A stretch of 59,588 bases of DNA from Prolixibacteraceae bacterium (lineage in GTDB: Bacteria > Bacteroidota > Bacteroidia > Bacteroidales > Prolixibacteraceae): positions 1 through 59,588 of the forward strand of contig JANXYV010000001.1 in NCBI GenBank assembly GCA_025355875.1, written 5' to 3'. Positions 51,101 to 59,420 of the stretch are shown in pieces; position 1 is the first letter of the stretch; each line of letters starts with the position of its first letter. The translations under genes and the position numbers were made by a program. The notes under the pieces were generated by a model that was given only the letters and a program-made list of their open reading frames with translations, did no database searches and had not been told where the DNA came from.

Positions 51101-54100
51101 AAATATTGAAACCATCGAATTCTGGGTAATGGATCCTTTTGTGAACGATTCGTTAAAGAAGATGAAAGGCGGTGATTTGTACTTTAATCTGGGCGATGTT
51201 TCCGAGGATATCCTGAAAGATTCGCGCAAATCGTTCGAAAACGGTTTACCCACCACCGCCGAATTGACGAATGTGGATACCACGGTTTGGGGACGTGTTT
51301 CAAAACTGCAGTCGTTGGTTCACGAATTTGATAATAATGTTCAAAGCCGACAGTATCAGGATATCGGATTCGATGGTTTGAATGATAAGGATGAGGCATC
51401 ATTCGACGGGAGTTATCTGGAATCGATGAAAAAAATCGTAACCCAGCAGGCATACGAAAATCTGGTAAAGGACCCTGCAGGTGACGATTACCATTATTAC
51501 CGCGGATCGGATTACGACAAACAAGAATTGAGCATTTTGGAGCGGTACAAAAAATTCAACGGGCCCGACGGAAACTCGCCGACGGCAGAAATGTCGCCCG
51601 AATCATATCCGACCACAGCATCCACAGCGCCCGATATCGAAGATATTAACGGCGATAACACGTTAAATGAATACGAACGGTACTATCAATATAAAATCAG
51701 TGTTCGCCGCGAAGATATGGTTATTGGCAAAAACTCTATTTCTGACATCCGGCGCGCAGTGGTTCAGCTAAAAAACGGCAAAATTGATACGGTCAGCTGG
51801 TACCAGTTTAAAATTCCGGTCAGGAGTCCGAATGAAACATTTGGGTCGATTTCTGATTTTAAATCAATCCGTTTTATGAGGATGTTTATGAAAGGTTTTT
51901 CTGATCCGACCGTATTGCGTTTTGCAACCCTCGATCTGGTGCGTGCCGATTGGCGCAAATACACCAAGGATGTGGATGGCAATCCTGCCGGGAACAATTT
52001 TAACACTCAATTTGATATTTCGGCGGTCAACATCGAAGAAAATGCTAGCCGCAAGCCGGTAAACTATATCCTTCCTCCCGGAATAGAGCGGGTGATCGAT
52101 CCGGCAAATCCACAGCTCCAGCAACTTAATGAACAATCGCTTGTATTGCGAACAACCGATCTGGAAGAGGGACAGGCGAAAGCAGCCTATAAAAATATCC
52201 GGATGGATTTCCGTAACTACAAACGTATTGTGATGGATGTTCATGCCGAAAAGCTGAAAGACCACCCGCTTGCCGACAACGATTTAACTATGTTCGTCAG
52301 GATTGGGTCTGATTACTATTACAATTATTACGAATACGAAATTCCACTTTCGCTGACCCCGGAAGGATTGTACAATGGTGACAATGAAGCCGACCGCCTG
52401 AAGGTCTGGCCCGATGCCAACCGGCTAGATCTTCAGTTGGATGCCTTTTCCAATTTAAAACTGGATAGAAATAATGCTATGCATCAGTCAGGTTCGGGCG
52501 TGACTATGGCGTCAGTTTATTCCAAAGACGATGGAACCCGGAAAATTAAAATCAAGGGAAATCCAAACCTGGGAAATGTGGAAGTCATGATGATCGGGGT
52601 CCGTTACAACAAAAAGGATGTCAATAATTATGGTCCAAAGTCAGTCGAAATGTGGGTGAACGAACTTCGTTTGTCCGATTTTGATGAAAGTGGCGGTTGG
52701 GCTGCAACAGGAAGGGTTTCAGCGCGGCTGGCCGATCTGGGTTCGGTGATTGTGGCCGGGCGAAAACGGACTGCAGGATTTGGGAGTATTGAACAAAAGA
52801 TGAACCAGCGGGCCATGGATGATTTAAACCAAATCGACGTTTCGGCAAACCTTGAATTGGGGAAGTTCTTCCCCGAAAAAGCGATGGTTAAGATTCCTGT
52901 GTATATGGGTTTTTCGCAAAGCAAAAGCAATCCGAAATACAATCCGCTCGATCCTGACATCAAAATGAAAGATGCCTTGAATGCGGCAACTACCAAGTCG
53001 GAAAAGGATTCGATCACCTATTTGGCACAAGATATTTCAACACGGAAAAGCATCAATTTCACCAATGTTAAAGTTGATAAAACCAGCAAATCGGGTAAGC
53101 CGAAAGTGTACGACCCGGCCAACTTTTCCGTAACCTATTCATATAATGAACTATTGCAAAGAAATGTAAACGTTGAACGAAATCTTGATAAAAATTACCG
53201 GGGCCTCTTTAGCTATAACTTCAATGGCCGGCCTGAAGTGATCGAACCTTTTAAGAAGTCGAAAAAATTGAATAACAATGCGTTCAGGCTGATTAAAGAT
53301 TTCAATTTTTATCCTTTGCCCTCGCAATTTTCTTTCAGGACCGATATGTGGCGGCATTATAACGAAACTCAGCTTCGGAACATCGCGAACCCAAACATGA
53401 TCGTACAACCGACCTACAATAAAGATTTCCAATGGAACCGCTATTTTGACATGCGCTACAACCTGACCCGTAGCCTGGATATCGATTTCTCGAACGAAAA
53501 TATGGCACGAATTGATGAACCTCCGGGCAGTATGAATAAAAGTGACGATAACTATCAAATGAAGAAAGATTCGATCCTGACAAATCTTAAGAATTTCGGC
53601 CGTCCGATTTTATACCATCATACCATCAATGCCAATTATATAGTACCGATCAACAAAATCCCTTTTCTGGATTGGACATCGCTTTCGGCTCGTTATCAGG
53701 GCATGTACGACTGGAAGACCGGACCCAAAACCGCACCTTCGATTGTACTTGGAAATGTGATCGAAAATTCCATGCAGATACAGCTGAACGGCCAGCTGAA
53801 TATGGTTACGCTTTACAATCGGGTAGGGTATTTGAAAGAAATCAACCAAAAGTATGGGACCAGTTCAAAGCAGCAAGTCCGAAACCAGCGGCCCAGACAG
53901 GGACAACCCGCCCAACCTAAGCAGACCACCCCTGCCAAGGAAAAAGCGGAGCCAAAATTTAAAGAAGTCCAGTACACCACTGAGAATGTGAAATTAAAAG
54001 CCAAAACTCCGAAATCGATCTTCCACAAGTTAAATACCCAGAATGTCGAGCTAACTGCTTTGGCCAAAGACGGGACCAAGATTGAAGGACAAATGACCGT

Positions 54101-55655
54101 GATCAATGAAAACCGGATCAGTTTTACTTCCGAAAAAAGTATGTCCGGAGTGAAGTTTATCGTCAAAGGAAAGGTTGAGGTCAACAAAGATTTGGGTAAG
54201 AAAGTACTTGAAATAACTACAAGACTTTTAATGAGTGTCCGGAGTATTTCAGCAAACTATTCGGCAACCGACGGTACTGTTTTGCCAGGTTATATGCCAG
54301 AGCCGCATTTTATGGGAGGCGGAAAATATAACCCGGTGAATGGAAGTATTGAAAATACTGCTTCACCTTCTACTGCTCCAGGCGTGCCATTCCTTTTAGG
54401 GTGGCAGGATAAAAATTTCGCGATGAAAGCGGCACAGAATGGCTGGCTTACAACCGACTCATCCCTCAATGCCCCATTTGTGATGTCGCATGCCGAAACC
54501 TGGAACTTCCGGGCAAATGTCGAACCATTTCCCGATCTGAAAATCGATGTAAATGCCAACCGGACTTATTCGGAACGGACCTCTGAGTTTTTTAGGTTTA
54601 ATACCGGCACGGGAAGTTTCGACGGGTTAAATAAGTCGGTACGAGGTAATTTTACGATGTCGATCAATTCCATGCGAACTTCATACAGCAAGATGGGCAG
54701 TGAAAGTATTCCTGCCTCGAAGGCTTTTCAAAACCTGAAAGACGACCGGATTATTATTGCCGAACGCCTTGCAGCTCAGAGAGTACCGAATAGTGCGGCT
54801 GGATATGATCCAACGGTAAAGGATCCGGTAACAGGATTCCCCGATGGTTACGGTCCAACTTCGCCCCAGGTGCTTATCCCGTCGTTTATTGCAGCCTACA
54901 CGGGGCAGTCGCCGGAGAAAGTTTCACTGGATCCTTTTCCATCGATGAAATACATGCGCCCAAACTGGAGGATCACCTATGAGGGGGCCGTCTCAAAGTC
55001 AGATTTTCTGAAGAAGTATTTGAAAACACTGAGTTTCAGCCATGCATACCGGTCGAGCTACAATGTAGGCTCCTTTATTTCAAACCTCGATTACAACGAG
55101 CAAATGTACGAGGATGGATTCAGCTACGTCCGGAATAAGTTGGGTGATTTTATCGGCCCGAACGACGTAAATTCGGTGAGCATTTCCGAGCAGTTTAGTC
55201 CGCTGATTAACATCGACATGACCTGGATCAACGATCTCGAAACCCGGGTTGAAATCAAATCTTCGCGTAACCTGGCTTTAAGTTTTGCCAATAACCAGTT
55301 AACAGAAATTTTAAGCAATGAGACTATTTTTGGTATGGGATACCGTTTCACGCGGATGGATCTGATCGTAAAAACGAAAAAATCGCAAAAAGCTTATTCC
55401 AACGACTTAAACGTAAGGGCTGACCTTTCTTTCCGAAAAAATAAAACGATCCTGCGGAAAATAGTTGAAGGAGTCGACGATTTGACAGCCGGTCAGGATG
55501 CGGTCACTTTGAAGACTACCGCAGATTACCAGCTGAGCGACCGGTTCCAGTTGCGGCTGTATTACGATAAAATCCTGAACAAACCCAAGGTAGGTTCATT
55601 CAATACCTCAAATACCAACTTCGGGATCAGTTTCAGGTTTACACTGGCCCAATAG
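48108..55655 (+). CDS. sprA: SprA (Sov), type IX secretion translocon
   Basis: A 2515-residue outer-membrane barrel of the SprA family, the 36-strand translocon of the T9SS that exports gliding adhesins and secreted enzymes. It contains many SprA-type blocks, such as QMNVTGKIGDKMEMRVNYNT and YIDDFEATKTSMDMKTRSAW, and ends in a strand with FGISFRFTLAQ. A Pro/Gln/Lys-rich linker (about 1925-1950) looks like an exposed loop. The start appears to be TTG at 48108: it gives a signal peptide (RNILLFLTISIVYAFGG), and the first in-frame ATG comes only after it. It lies 13 bp after ruvA. Confidence 0.95.
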   Translation: MELKKYGRNILLFLTISIVYAFGGSPSESRTTVRDYNAMTILPVHADTVEIDTIGVLPYQFNDEPAFAYPNKKDSAKLFLKHPKNIKTGIEYDPVSGEYIFTEKAGNLNFRLPKSMTKKEFQTYDLEQSMQNYWRSQTKLKGLEAKGGLIPRLTVGGETFNKIFGSNTIDIRPQGFVEVSFGYQMNSTENPSIPERLRKVPNFDFKQKIQMNVTGKIGDKMEMRVNYNTEATFDYENKMYLGYTGDEDQIVKKIEAGNVSLPLNGSLITGGSNLFGVKAEFQFGKLNVTTIFSQHKGETQVVESQGGGMKKTFDIAASDYDANRHFFLAQFFRDQYNEALKALPVVRSSITVNKIEVWVTNKSSNFKEARNILAFMDLGEHNPNIYNKVGAFQENTGFQYPETVYAFNDANGLYKEMTTTYKGVRQSDNINKTLAPLTGSNFVGGQDYEKIEQARLLSESEYTINPNLGFISLKSALNTDEVLAVAFNYTANGKTYQVGEFSTDGVIAPATLLLKLLKGTNLSPKIPTWKLMMKNIYDLNAYQLSKDQFILDIMYQNDKSGTFINYLPETRIANHILLNVMNLDKLNSQMDLMRDGVFDYVEGITVNSSTGKIIFPTLEPFGKSLADSIGDQAMIDKYVYSSLYSETRTVAEQDAEHNKYRLKGSYKGASSSEIMIGSQNLARGSVKVSSGGRQLTENVDYTVDYTSGIVKVINSGLLESGTPLQVSTESQDLFSMQRKTMTGAHANYAISDRFNLGATVLHMEERPLTQKVNYGDDPISNTMLGLDASYSSESQMLTTLLDKLPFYSTKEKSSISFEGEFAKLIAGHSKVISKSGTAYIDDFEATKTSMDMKTRSAWALASTPQKQGMFPEAELNDDLAYGYNRAKLAWYVIDPLFLRNGPTTPDHIKNDKDQQSNHLVREVYQNEIFPDKQTPVGLPTNIPVFDLAFYPSERGPYNFDSNPSSYSHGVNSDGTLNDPASRWGGIMRKIETSDFEAANIETIEFWVMDPFVNDSLKKMKGGDLYFNLGDVSEDILKDSRKSFENGLPTTAELTNVDTTVWGRVSKLQSLVHEFDNNVQSRQYQDIGFDGLNDKDEASFDGSYLESMKKIVTQQAYENLVKDPAGDDYHYYRGSDYDKQELSILERYKKFNGPDGNSPTAEMSPESYPTTASTAPDIEDINGDNTLNEYERYYQYKISVRREDMVIGKNSISDIRRAVVQLKNGKIDTVSWYQFKIPVRSPNETFGSISDFKSIRFMRMFMKGFSDPTVLRFATLDLVRADWRKYTKDVDGNPAGNNFNTQFDISAVNIEENASRKPVNYILPPGIERVIDPANPQLQQLNEQSLVLRTTDLEEGQAKAAYKNIRMDFRNYKRIVMDVHAEKLKDHPLADNDLTMFVRIGSDYYYNYYEYEIPLSLTPEGLYNGDNEADRLKVWPDANRLDLQLDAFSNLKLDRNNAMHQSGSGVTMASVYSKDDGTRKIKIKGNPNLGNVEVMMIGVRYNKKDVNNYGPKSVEMWVNELRLSDFDESGGWAATGRVSARLADLGSVIVAGRKRTAGFGSIEQKMNQRAMDDLNQIDVSANLELGKFFPEKAMVKIPVYMGFSQSKSNPKYNPLDPDIKMKDALNAATTKSEKDSITYLAQDISTRKSINFTNVKVDKTSKSGKPKVYDPANFSVTYSYNELLQRNVNVERNLDKNYRGLFSYNFNGRPEVIEPFKKSKKLNNNAFRLIKDFNFYPLPSQFSFRTDMWRHYNETQLRNIANPNMIVQPTYNKDFQWNRYFDMRYNLTRSLDIDFSNENMARIDEPPGSMNKSDDNYQMKKDSILTNLKNFGRPILYHHTINANYIVPINKIPFLDWTSLSARYQGMYDWKTGPKTAPSIVLGNVIENSMQIQLNGQLNMVTLYNRVGYLKEINQKYGTSSKQQVRNQRPRQGQPAQPKQTTPAKEKAEPKFKEVQYTTENVKLKAKTPKSIFHKLNTQNVELTALAKDGTKIEGQMTVINENRISFTSEKSMSGVKFIVKGKVEVNKDLGKKVLEITTRLLMSVRSISANYSATDGTVLPGYMPEPHFMGGGKYNPVNGSIENTASPSTAPGVPFLLGWQDKNFAMKAAQNGWLTTDSSLNAPFVMSHAETWNFRANVEPFPDLKIDVNANRTYSERTSEFFRFNTGTGSFDGLNKSVRGNFTMSINSMRTSYSKMGSESIPASKAFQNLKDDRIIIAERLAAQRVPNSAAGYDPTVKDPVTGFPDGYGPTSPQVLIPSFIAAYTGQSPEKVSLDPFPSMKYMRPNWRITYEGAVSKSDFLKKYLKTLSFSHAYRSSYNVGSFISNLDYNEQMYEDGFSYVRNKLGDFIGPNDVNSVSISEQFSPLINIDMTWINDLETRVEIKSSRNLALSFANNQLTEILSNETIFGMGYRFTRMDLIVKTKKSQKAYSNDLNVRADLSFRKNKTILRKIVEGVDDLTAGQDAVTLKTTADYQLSDRFQLRLYYDKILNKPKVGSFNTSNTNFGISFRFTLAQ

Positions 55656-55807
55656 TGTAAAGTTGCAGAATCTGGCAAAAAAATGTTCTTGTCATTGAAA
55701 GTTTATAGTTCATTCATAATCAGAATATTCGGGTACAATTAATAACAACAAATGACTTCAACAGCGCCAGAACTTCGATGATTTTTTAAACTTTATTTCC
55801 TGAACAC

Positions 55808-55838
55808 TTGTTATTCTATTAATATTTTCATTGTTTTG
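55808..55838 (+). promoter_or_regulatory. Candidate trp promoter
   Basis: TTG (55808-55810), 20 bp, TTGTTTTG (55831-55838, one mismatch to TAnnTTTG). The predicted start near 55845 is about 14 bp before leader peptide 1. Confidence 0.4.
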
Positions 55839-55858
55839 TTACATCAAATCAAAATCAA

Positions 55859-55924
55859 ATGATTAAGAATACAAATACAGTATGGTGTCCGTGGTGGGGT
55901 CTTCTCGTTAATTTGAGGGGTTAA
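55859..55924 (+). CDS. trp leader peptide 1
   Basis: A 21-residue ORF, MIKNTNTVWCPWWGLLVNLRG, containing three Trp codons at 55883, 55892 and 55895. It is placed for a stalled ribosome to cover CTTCTC (55901-55906). That block can otherwise pair with GAGGGG (55915-55920). The peptide ends inside the leader, before terminator 1. Confidence 0.75.
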   Translation: MIKNTNTVWCPWWGLLVNLRG

Positions 55925-55987
55925 AGCCATATTTGTATTTTTTTAAGATATAACGGCCTGCTCTTCAGAAGCAGGCTTTTTGTTTTT
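55901..55987 (+). promoter_or_regulatory. Attenuator 1: competing pairings
   Basis: Pairing 1:2 is CTTCTC (55901-55906) with GAGGGG (55915-55920). Pairing 2:3 (antiterminator) is TTGAGGGGT (55913-55921) with GCTCTTCAG (55960-55968), including G-U pairs. Pairing 3:4 is the terminator GCCTGCT/AGCAGGC (55956-55976). When the ribosome stalls at Trp codons for lack of charged tRNA-Trp, 1 is masked, so 2:3 forms and transcription continues. This is the classic attenuation logic, inferred from the sequence. Confidence 0.65.
55956..55987 (+). terminator. trp attenuator terminator 1
   Basis: GCCTGCT (55956-55962), a 7-nt loop, AGCAGGC (55970-55976), then TTTTTGTTTTT. Confidence 0.85.
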
Positions 55988-56002
55988 ATAAAACAAGTTG
56001 AA

Positions 56003-56071
56003 ATGAATCAGATGAATAAAACAAATTGGTGGTGGCACAGAAACTTTTCGCAAATCCGTGGAAGGAAGTAG
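56003..56071 (+). CDS. trp leader peptide 2
   Basis: A 22-residue ORF, MNQMNKTNWWWHRNFSQIRG then RK, with three consecutive Trp codons (56027-56035). An in-frame ATG at 56012 could be the start instead. It lies between the two terminators and repeats the logic of peptide 1 with unrelated sequence. CTTTTC (56044-56049) and GGAAGG can pair, and AAGTAGCT (56066-56073) can pair with AGCGGCTT (56097-56104) of terminator 2. Confidence 0.8.
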   Translation: MNQMNKTNWWWHRNFSQIRGRK

Positions 56072-56075
56072 CTAT

Positions 56076-56090
56076 CATTGTATACAATGA
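56076..56090 (+). promoter_or_regulatory. Palindrome inside attenuator 2
   Basis: CATTGTATACAATG is a perfect 14-bp palindrome between the candidate antiterminator arms. It could stack on the 2:3 pairing and strengthen the antiterminator. Confidence 0.45.
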
Positions 56091-56092
56091 AC

Positions 56093-56131
56093 AAAAAGCG
56101 GCTTATCGGAACACGGTAAGCCGCTTTTTTT
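56093..56131 (+). terminator. trp attenuator terminator 2
   Basis: AAAAGCGGCTTATCG (56094-56108) pairs with CGGTAAGCCGCTTTT (one mismatch), followed by TTTATT. It lies 29 bp before trpE. Confidence 0.85.
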
Positions 56132-56159
56132 ATTCGGAAATTTGAAATAAAACATACAA

Positions 56160-57569
56160 ATGAAAGAAATTAATGTACAAGTCAGCGTAAAAAAGATCCT
56201 TGCTGACACCTTGCCTCCGGTGAGCGTTTACCTGAAATTCAGGGATTTATTTCCCAACTCGATTTTACTCGAAAGTTCCGATTATCACGGACACGAAAAT
56301 GCGTATTCGTTCATCTGCATCAAGCCAATGGCCTGCTTTACAGCCGATGGCGGCAAAATCTCAATCGAATACAACGGACGTGATAAGGAAACTAAAACCA
56401 TTGCTCCGGAATGCCGGGTCGACCAGCAACTGGATGAATTTTTTAAATCCTTCCGGTTATCCGGAGAAACTGAAAACCTTCCGGCAAACGGACTGTTCGG
56501 TTACATCAGTTACGATGCGGTAAAGTATTTCGAGAAAATCGAAATCACATCTGAAAAGAAAGAAGCCTATTCAGTTCCTGAAGTGAAATACTCTTTTTAC
56601 AAATACATCGTGGCGATCGATCATCACAAAGACATGATTTACCTGATTGAAAACCTGATGGAAGGCGAAACTAAGGAGATTGGGCAAATTGAATCGTTGC
56701 TTCGGAACCTCACATTCTCGCCAACTCAATTCGATACCATTGGCGAGGAGGTTTCGAACATCACCAACGAACAGTACAAATACATGGTGAGGAAAGGCAA
56801 GGAGCATTGCTTCCGCGGCGATGTTTTCCAGATTGTTCTTTCTAGACAGTTTTCACAACCGTTCAAGGGTGACGAGTTCAATGTTTACAGGGCTTTGCGT
56901 TCGGTCAATCCATCGCCTTACCTGTTTTTTTTCGACTACGGAACTTACCGCATTTTCGGTTCCAGTCCAGAAGCTGAATTACGAATCAAGAAGGACCGTG
57001 CGATCATCAACCCGATTGCAGGCACCTTTAAACGCTCCGGAAACGACGATGAAGATCGTATCTCAGCCGAACGCCTTTGTGCCGATCCGAAGGAAAATGC
57101 CGAGCATGTGATGCTGGTCGATTTGGCCCGAAACGACCTGAGCCGCAATGCCAGCGATGTTCGCGTGGATAGCTACCGCCAGGTTCAGTATTTTTCGCAT
57201 GTGATTCACCTGGTTTCAGAAGTGTCTGGAAAGTTGCCTGAAAATACCAACATGATCACCGTTTTGGGCGATTCGTTTCCGGCCGGAACTTTATCCGGAG
57301 CACCCAAACACATGGCCATGACTCTCATCGACCGTTACGAAAATCAGCGTCGCAGTTTCTACGGAGGTTGCATCGGTTATCTGGGTTTTGACAATTCATT
57401 GAACCATTCCATCATGATCCGTTCGTTCCTGAGCAAAGGAAATACACTCTATTATCAGGCAGGTGCCGGAATTGTGGCCGACTCTAAGGAAGAAAGCGAA
57501 CTTCAGGAGGTAAACAACAAACTGGGTGCTTTGAAAAAGGCGCTTGAAATCGCGAAAGAAATTAATTAA
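56160..57569 (+). CDS. trpE: Anthranilate synthase component I
   Basis: A 469-residue chorismate-utilising enzyme that makes anthranilate with TrpG, the first committed step of tryptophan synthesis. The Trp feedback site is present as SILLESSDYHGHENAYSF (about 38-55). The catalytic domain has INPIAGTFKRSGNDDEDR, LVDLARNDLSR, SGAPKHMAM and GAGIVADSKEESE. It starts 29 bp after terminator 2, so it is directly controlled by the double attenuator. A 73-bp gap containing a hairpin repeat separates it from trpG. Confidence 0.95.
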   Translation: MKEINVQVSVKKILADTLPPVSVYLKFRDLFPNSILLESSDYHGHENAYSFICIKPMACFTADGGKISIEYNGRDKETKTIAPECRVDQQLDEFFKSFRLSGETENLPANGLFGYISYDAVKYFEKIEITSEKKEAYSVPEVKYSFYKYIVAIDHHKDMIYLIENLMEGETKEIGQIESLLRNLTFSPTQFDTIGEEVSNITNEQYKYMVRKGKEHCFRGDVFQIVLSRQFSQPFKGDEFNVYRALRSVNPSPYLFFFDYGTYRIFGSSPEAELRIKKDRAIINPIAGTFKRSGNDDEDRISAERLCADPKENAEHVMLVDLARNDLSRNASDVRVDSYRQVQYFSHVIHLVSEVSGKLPENTNMITVLGDSFPAGTLSGAPKHMAMTLIDRYENQRRSFYGGCIGYLGFDNSLNHSIMIRSFLSKGNTLYYQAGAGIVADSKEESELQEVNNKLGALKKALEIAKEIN

Positions 57570-57573
57570 AAAA

Positions 57574-57610
57574 GAAGCCCCTCTAAATCTCCCCGAGGGG
57601 AGACTTTTGG
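57574..57610. repeat. CCCC/GGGG hairpin repeat between trpE and trpG
   Basis: TCTCCCC-ga-GGGGAGA (57588-57603) is flanked by GAAGCCCCTCTAAA and CTTTTGG. It looks like a member of the short repeats seen in Bacteroidota intergenic regions; it may also weaken transcription between trpE and trpG. Confidence 0.6.
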
Positions 57611-57642
57611 ATGGAAGTTCAGAACATTTAACCTTATAAATA

Positions 57643-58287
57643 ATGAATACAAATTCTAACCCAAAAATTACGGATGCCGGTTCTTTCACCCCTCCTTTGG
57701 AGGAGCAGGGGAGAGGCTCCCGTATAGTAGTCATAGATAATTACGATTCGTTCACCTACAACCTGGTGCATGCCATCAAGAAGATCTCCGGTTTGCCGGT
57801 GGATGTTTTCCGCAACGACGAAATTGCGCTGATAGATCTGGAAAAATACGATAAAATCGTTCTGTCACCCGGACCGGGAATTCCCGAAGAAGCCGGCTTG
57901 CTGCTGGATATTATCCGAAGGTTTGGACCAACCAAAAGCATGCTGGGCGTGTGTCTCGGGCATCAGGCCATTGGTGAGGCTTTTGGTGGATCGCTCACCA
58001 ACATGAACCGCGTTTTGCATGGAATTGCAACTCCGGTTACAACGACCAAAGTACCAACGAAATTGTTTGATGGTCTTCCTGAAACTTTCTCCGTTGGGCG
58101 ATACCATTCATGGATCGTCAATGAGGCTGACTTTCCGAACTGTCTGCAAATAACCAGTTACGATGACAAAGGCATGATCATGTCGATGAAACACACTACT
58201 TTTGATGTTGAAGGTGTTCAGTTTCATCCCGAGTCGGTTTTGACCCCGATGGGAGAGCAAATAATAACAAATTGGTTTAAAAAGTGA
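57643..58287 (+). CDS. trpG: Anthranilate synthase component II (glutaminase)
   Basis: A 214-residue class I glutamine amidotransferase. The family sequence starts at IVVIDNYDSFTYNLV (residue 28). The triad is Cys104 (GVCLGHQAIG) and the His and Glu of VQFHPES. The oxyanion motif is LSPGPGIPEE. It supplies ammonia to TrpE and may also serve PabB. The first 27 residues (MNTNSNPKITDAGSFTPPLE onward) are not part of the family. Residues 15-27 are encoded by a CCCCTCC-type repeat (57687-57720), so the N-terminus has been extended by a repeat insertion. No better start codon exists downstream. Confidence 0.93.
   Translation: MNTNSNPKITDAGSFTPPLEEQGRGSRIVVIDNYDSFTYNLVHAIKKISGLPVDVFRNDEIALIDLEKYDKIVLSPGPGIPEEAGLLLDIIRRFGPTKSMLGVCLGHQAIGEAFGGSLTNMNRVLHGIATPVTTTKVPTKLFDGLPETFSVGRYHSWIVNEADFPNCLQITSYDDKGMIMSMKHTTFDVEGVQFHPESVLTPMGEQIITNWFKK
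57687..57720. repeat. CCCCTCC-GGAGG repeat inside the trpG N-terminus
   Basis: CCCCTCC-ttt-GGAGG is followed by AGCAGGGGAGAGGCTCC. Related hairpins lie at 57574-57610 and 45695-45728. It is translated as FTPPLEEQGRGS within TrpG. Confidence 0.6.
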
Positions 58288-58298
58288 TTTGTAACATT

Positions 58299-58405
58299 TA
58301 GTCATTTATTGTCATTTGCTTCGCGTCGGATTACTATCAATGACCACTAATGACTTAATGACAAAAAATGATTGACTTGAAACTTGAAATTTGAAACTTG
58401 GATCT
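58299..58405. repeat. Two reiterated words between trpG and trpD
   Basis: 58299-58376 contains TAATGAC/TCATTA words in both orientations (e.g. CACTAATGACTTAATGACA). 58376-58405 contains CTTGAAACTTGAAATTTGAA followed by ACTTGGATCT, related to 29471-29496. A TTG in the second word (58384) opens a frame into trpD but is unlikely to be the start. Confidence 0.55.
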
Positions 58406-58413
58406 ATAGAAAA

Positions 58414-59412
58414 ATGAAAGATACTTTAAATCATCTTTTTGCTGGAAATCAACTGAGTAAAGCTGAAGCTCATCAGATGTTGTTCAGCATTGCTGAGGGC
58501 CGGTTTTCGGATGCTGAAATCGCCTCATTCCTGACTGTTTTCCGCATGCGTCAGATCACCGGCGAAGAATTGGCTGGTTTTCAGCAGGCACTGCTCGAAT
58601 TGTGTGTGGCGGTCGACCTTTCGGAATACAACACCATTGATGTGGTTGGAACCGGTGGTGACGGGAAAGATACCTTTAACATTTCCACGCTGAGCGCGTT
58701 TGTGCTGGCTGGTGCAGGGTACAAGGTTTCCAAACATGGCAATTACGGACTTTCATCGGTGAGCGGTTCGTCGAACATGTTTGAGTATTTTGGTTATCAG
58801 TTCAGCAACAATGCCAATAAACTTCGCCGCGAGGTGGAAGAAGCCGGAATTTGCTTTTTGCATGCTCCTCTGTTTCATCCGGCCATGAAAAGTGTCGGGC
58901 CGGTGCGGAAAGCCCTAAAAGTAAAAACGCTCTTCAACATGATGGGACCGATTATCAATCCATCATTCCCGAAAAACCAGCTGGTTGGCGTTTACGATCT
59001 GGATGTGATGGACTTGTATCACCAAGTTTTTCAGGAAAGCGGTCAGAATTACATCATTGTAAACAGTCTGGATGGGTACGACGAAATTTCCCTCACCGGC
59101 GAGGCCCGTTTTGTGTCGAAGCTGACCGAAGACAATCTGTCGCCTGCTGATTTCGGATTTTCACCGGTTTCTCCGGAAGAGCTTCACGGCGGCGAAACGG
59201 TCGAAGCAGCCGCACGGATTTTCAGGAGTGTTTTGGAAGGAAACGGAATCACGGCTCAGCAAAATGTGGTGATTGCCAATGCGGCTCTGGGAATTCATTG
59301 TATTTGTCCTGAAAAATCACTGATGGATTGTGTGGCCGAAGCCTCTGAATCGCTGAAAAGCAAAAGGGCACTTGGAGCATTTCAAAAACTGTTAGAGTTG
59401 AATAGGAAATAA
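58414..59412 (+). CDS. trpD: Anthranilate phosphoribosyltransferase
   Basis: About 332 residues. The PRPP-binding loop VVGTGGDGKDTFNISTLSAF, the SKHGNYGLSSVSGSSN segment and LFNMMGPIINPSFPKNQLVGVY are standard. It adds phosphoribose to anthranilate, the second step of Trp synthesis. I place the start at the ATG at 58414 (MKDTLNHLFAGNQLSKAEA), because upstream codons come from a repeat. The following Trp genes (trpC, trpF, trpB, trpA) are not in the window; an IS3-type element begins 39 bp after the stop. Confidence 0.93.
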   Translation: MKDTLNHLFAGNQLSKAEAHQMLFSIAEGRFSDAEIASFLTVFRMRQITGEELAGFQQALLELCVAVDLSEYNTIDVVGTGGDGKDTFNISTLSAFVLAGAGYKVSKHGNYGLSSVSGSSNMFEYFGYQFSNNANKLRREVEEAGICFLHAPLFHPAMKSVGPVRKALKVKTLFNMMGPIINPSFPKNQLVGVYDLDVMDLYHQVFQESGQNYIIVNSLDGYDEISLTGEARFVSKLTEDNLSPADFGFSPVSPEELHGGETVEAAARIFRSVLEGNGITAQQNVVIANAALGIHCICPEKSLMDCVAEASESLKSKRALGAFQKLLELNRK

Positions 59413-59420
59413 GTAATTAC

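Larger units (their letters stand above)
55656..56159. other. trp operon leader region
   Basis: 504 bp between sprA and trpE. 55656-55800 shows nothing recognisable. The rest holds a promoter, two Trp-rich leader peptides, two transcription terminators and competing pairings, described separately. Confidence 0.8.

Noticed and set aside
58384-58413. TTG start for trpD ten codons upstream
   Set aside because: These codons are part of a reiterated noncoding word (58376-58405), and the family sequence begins at the ATG at 58414.
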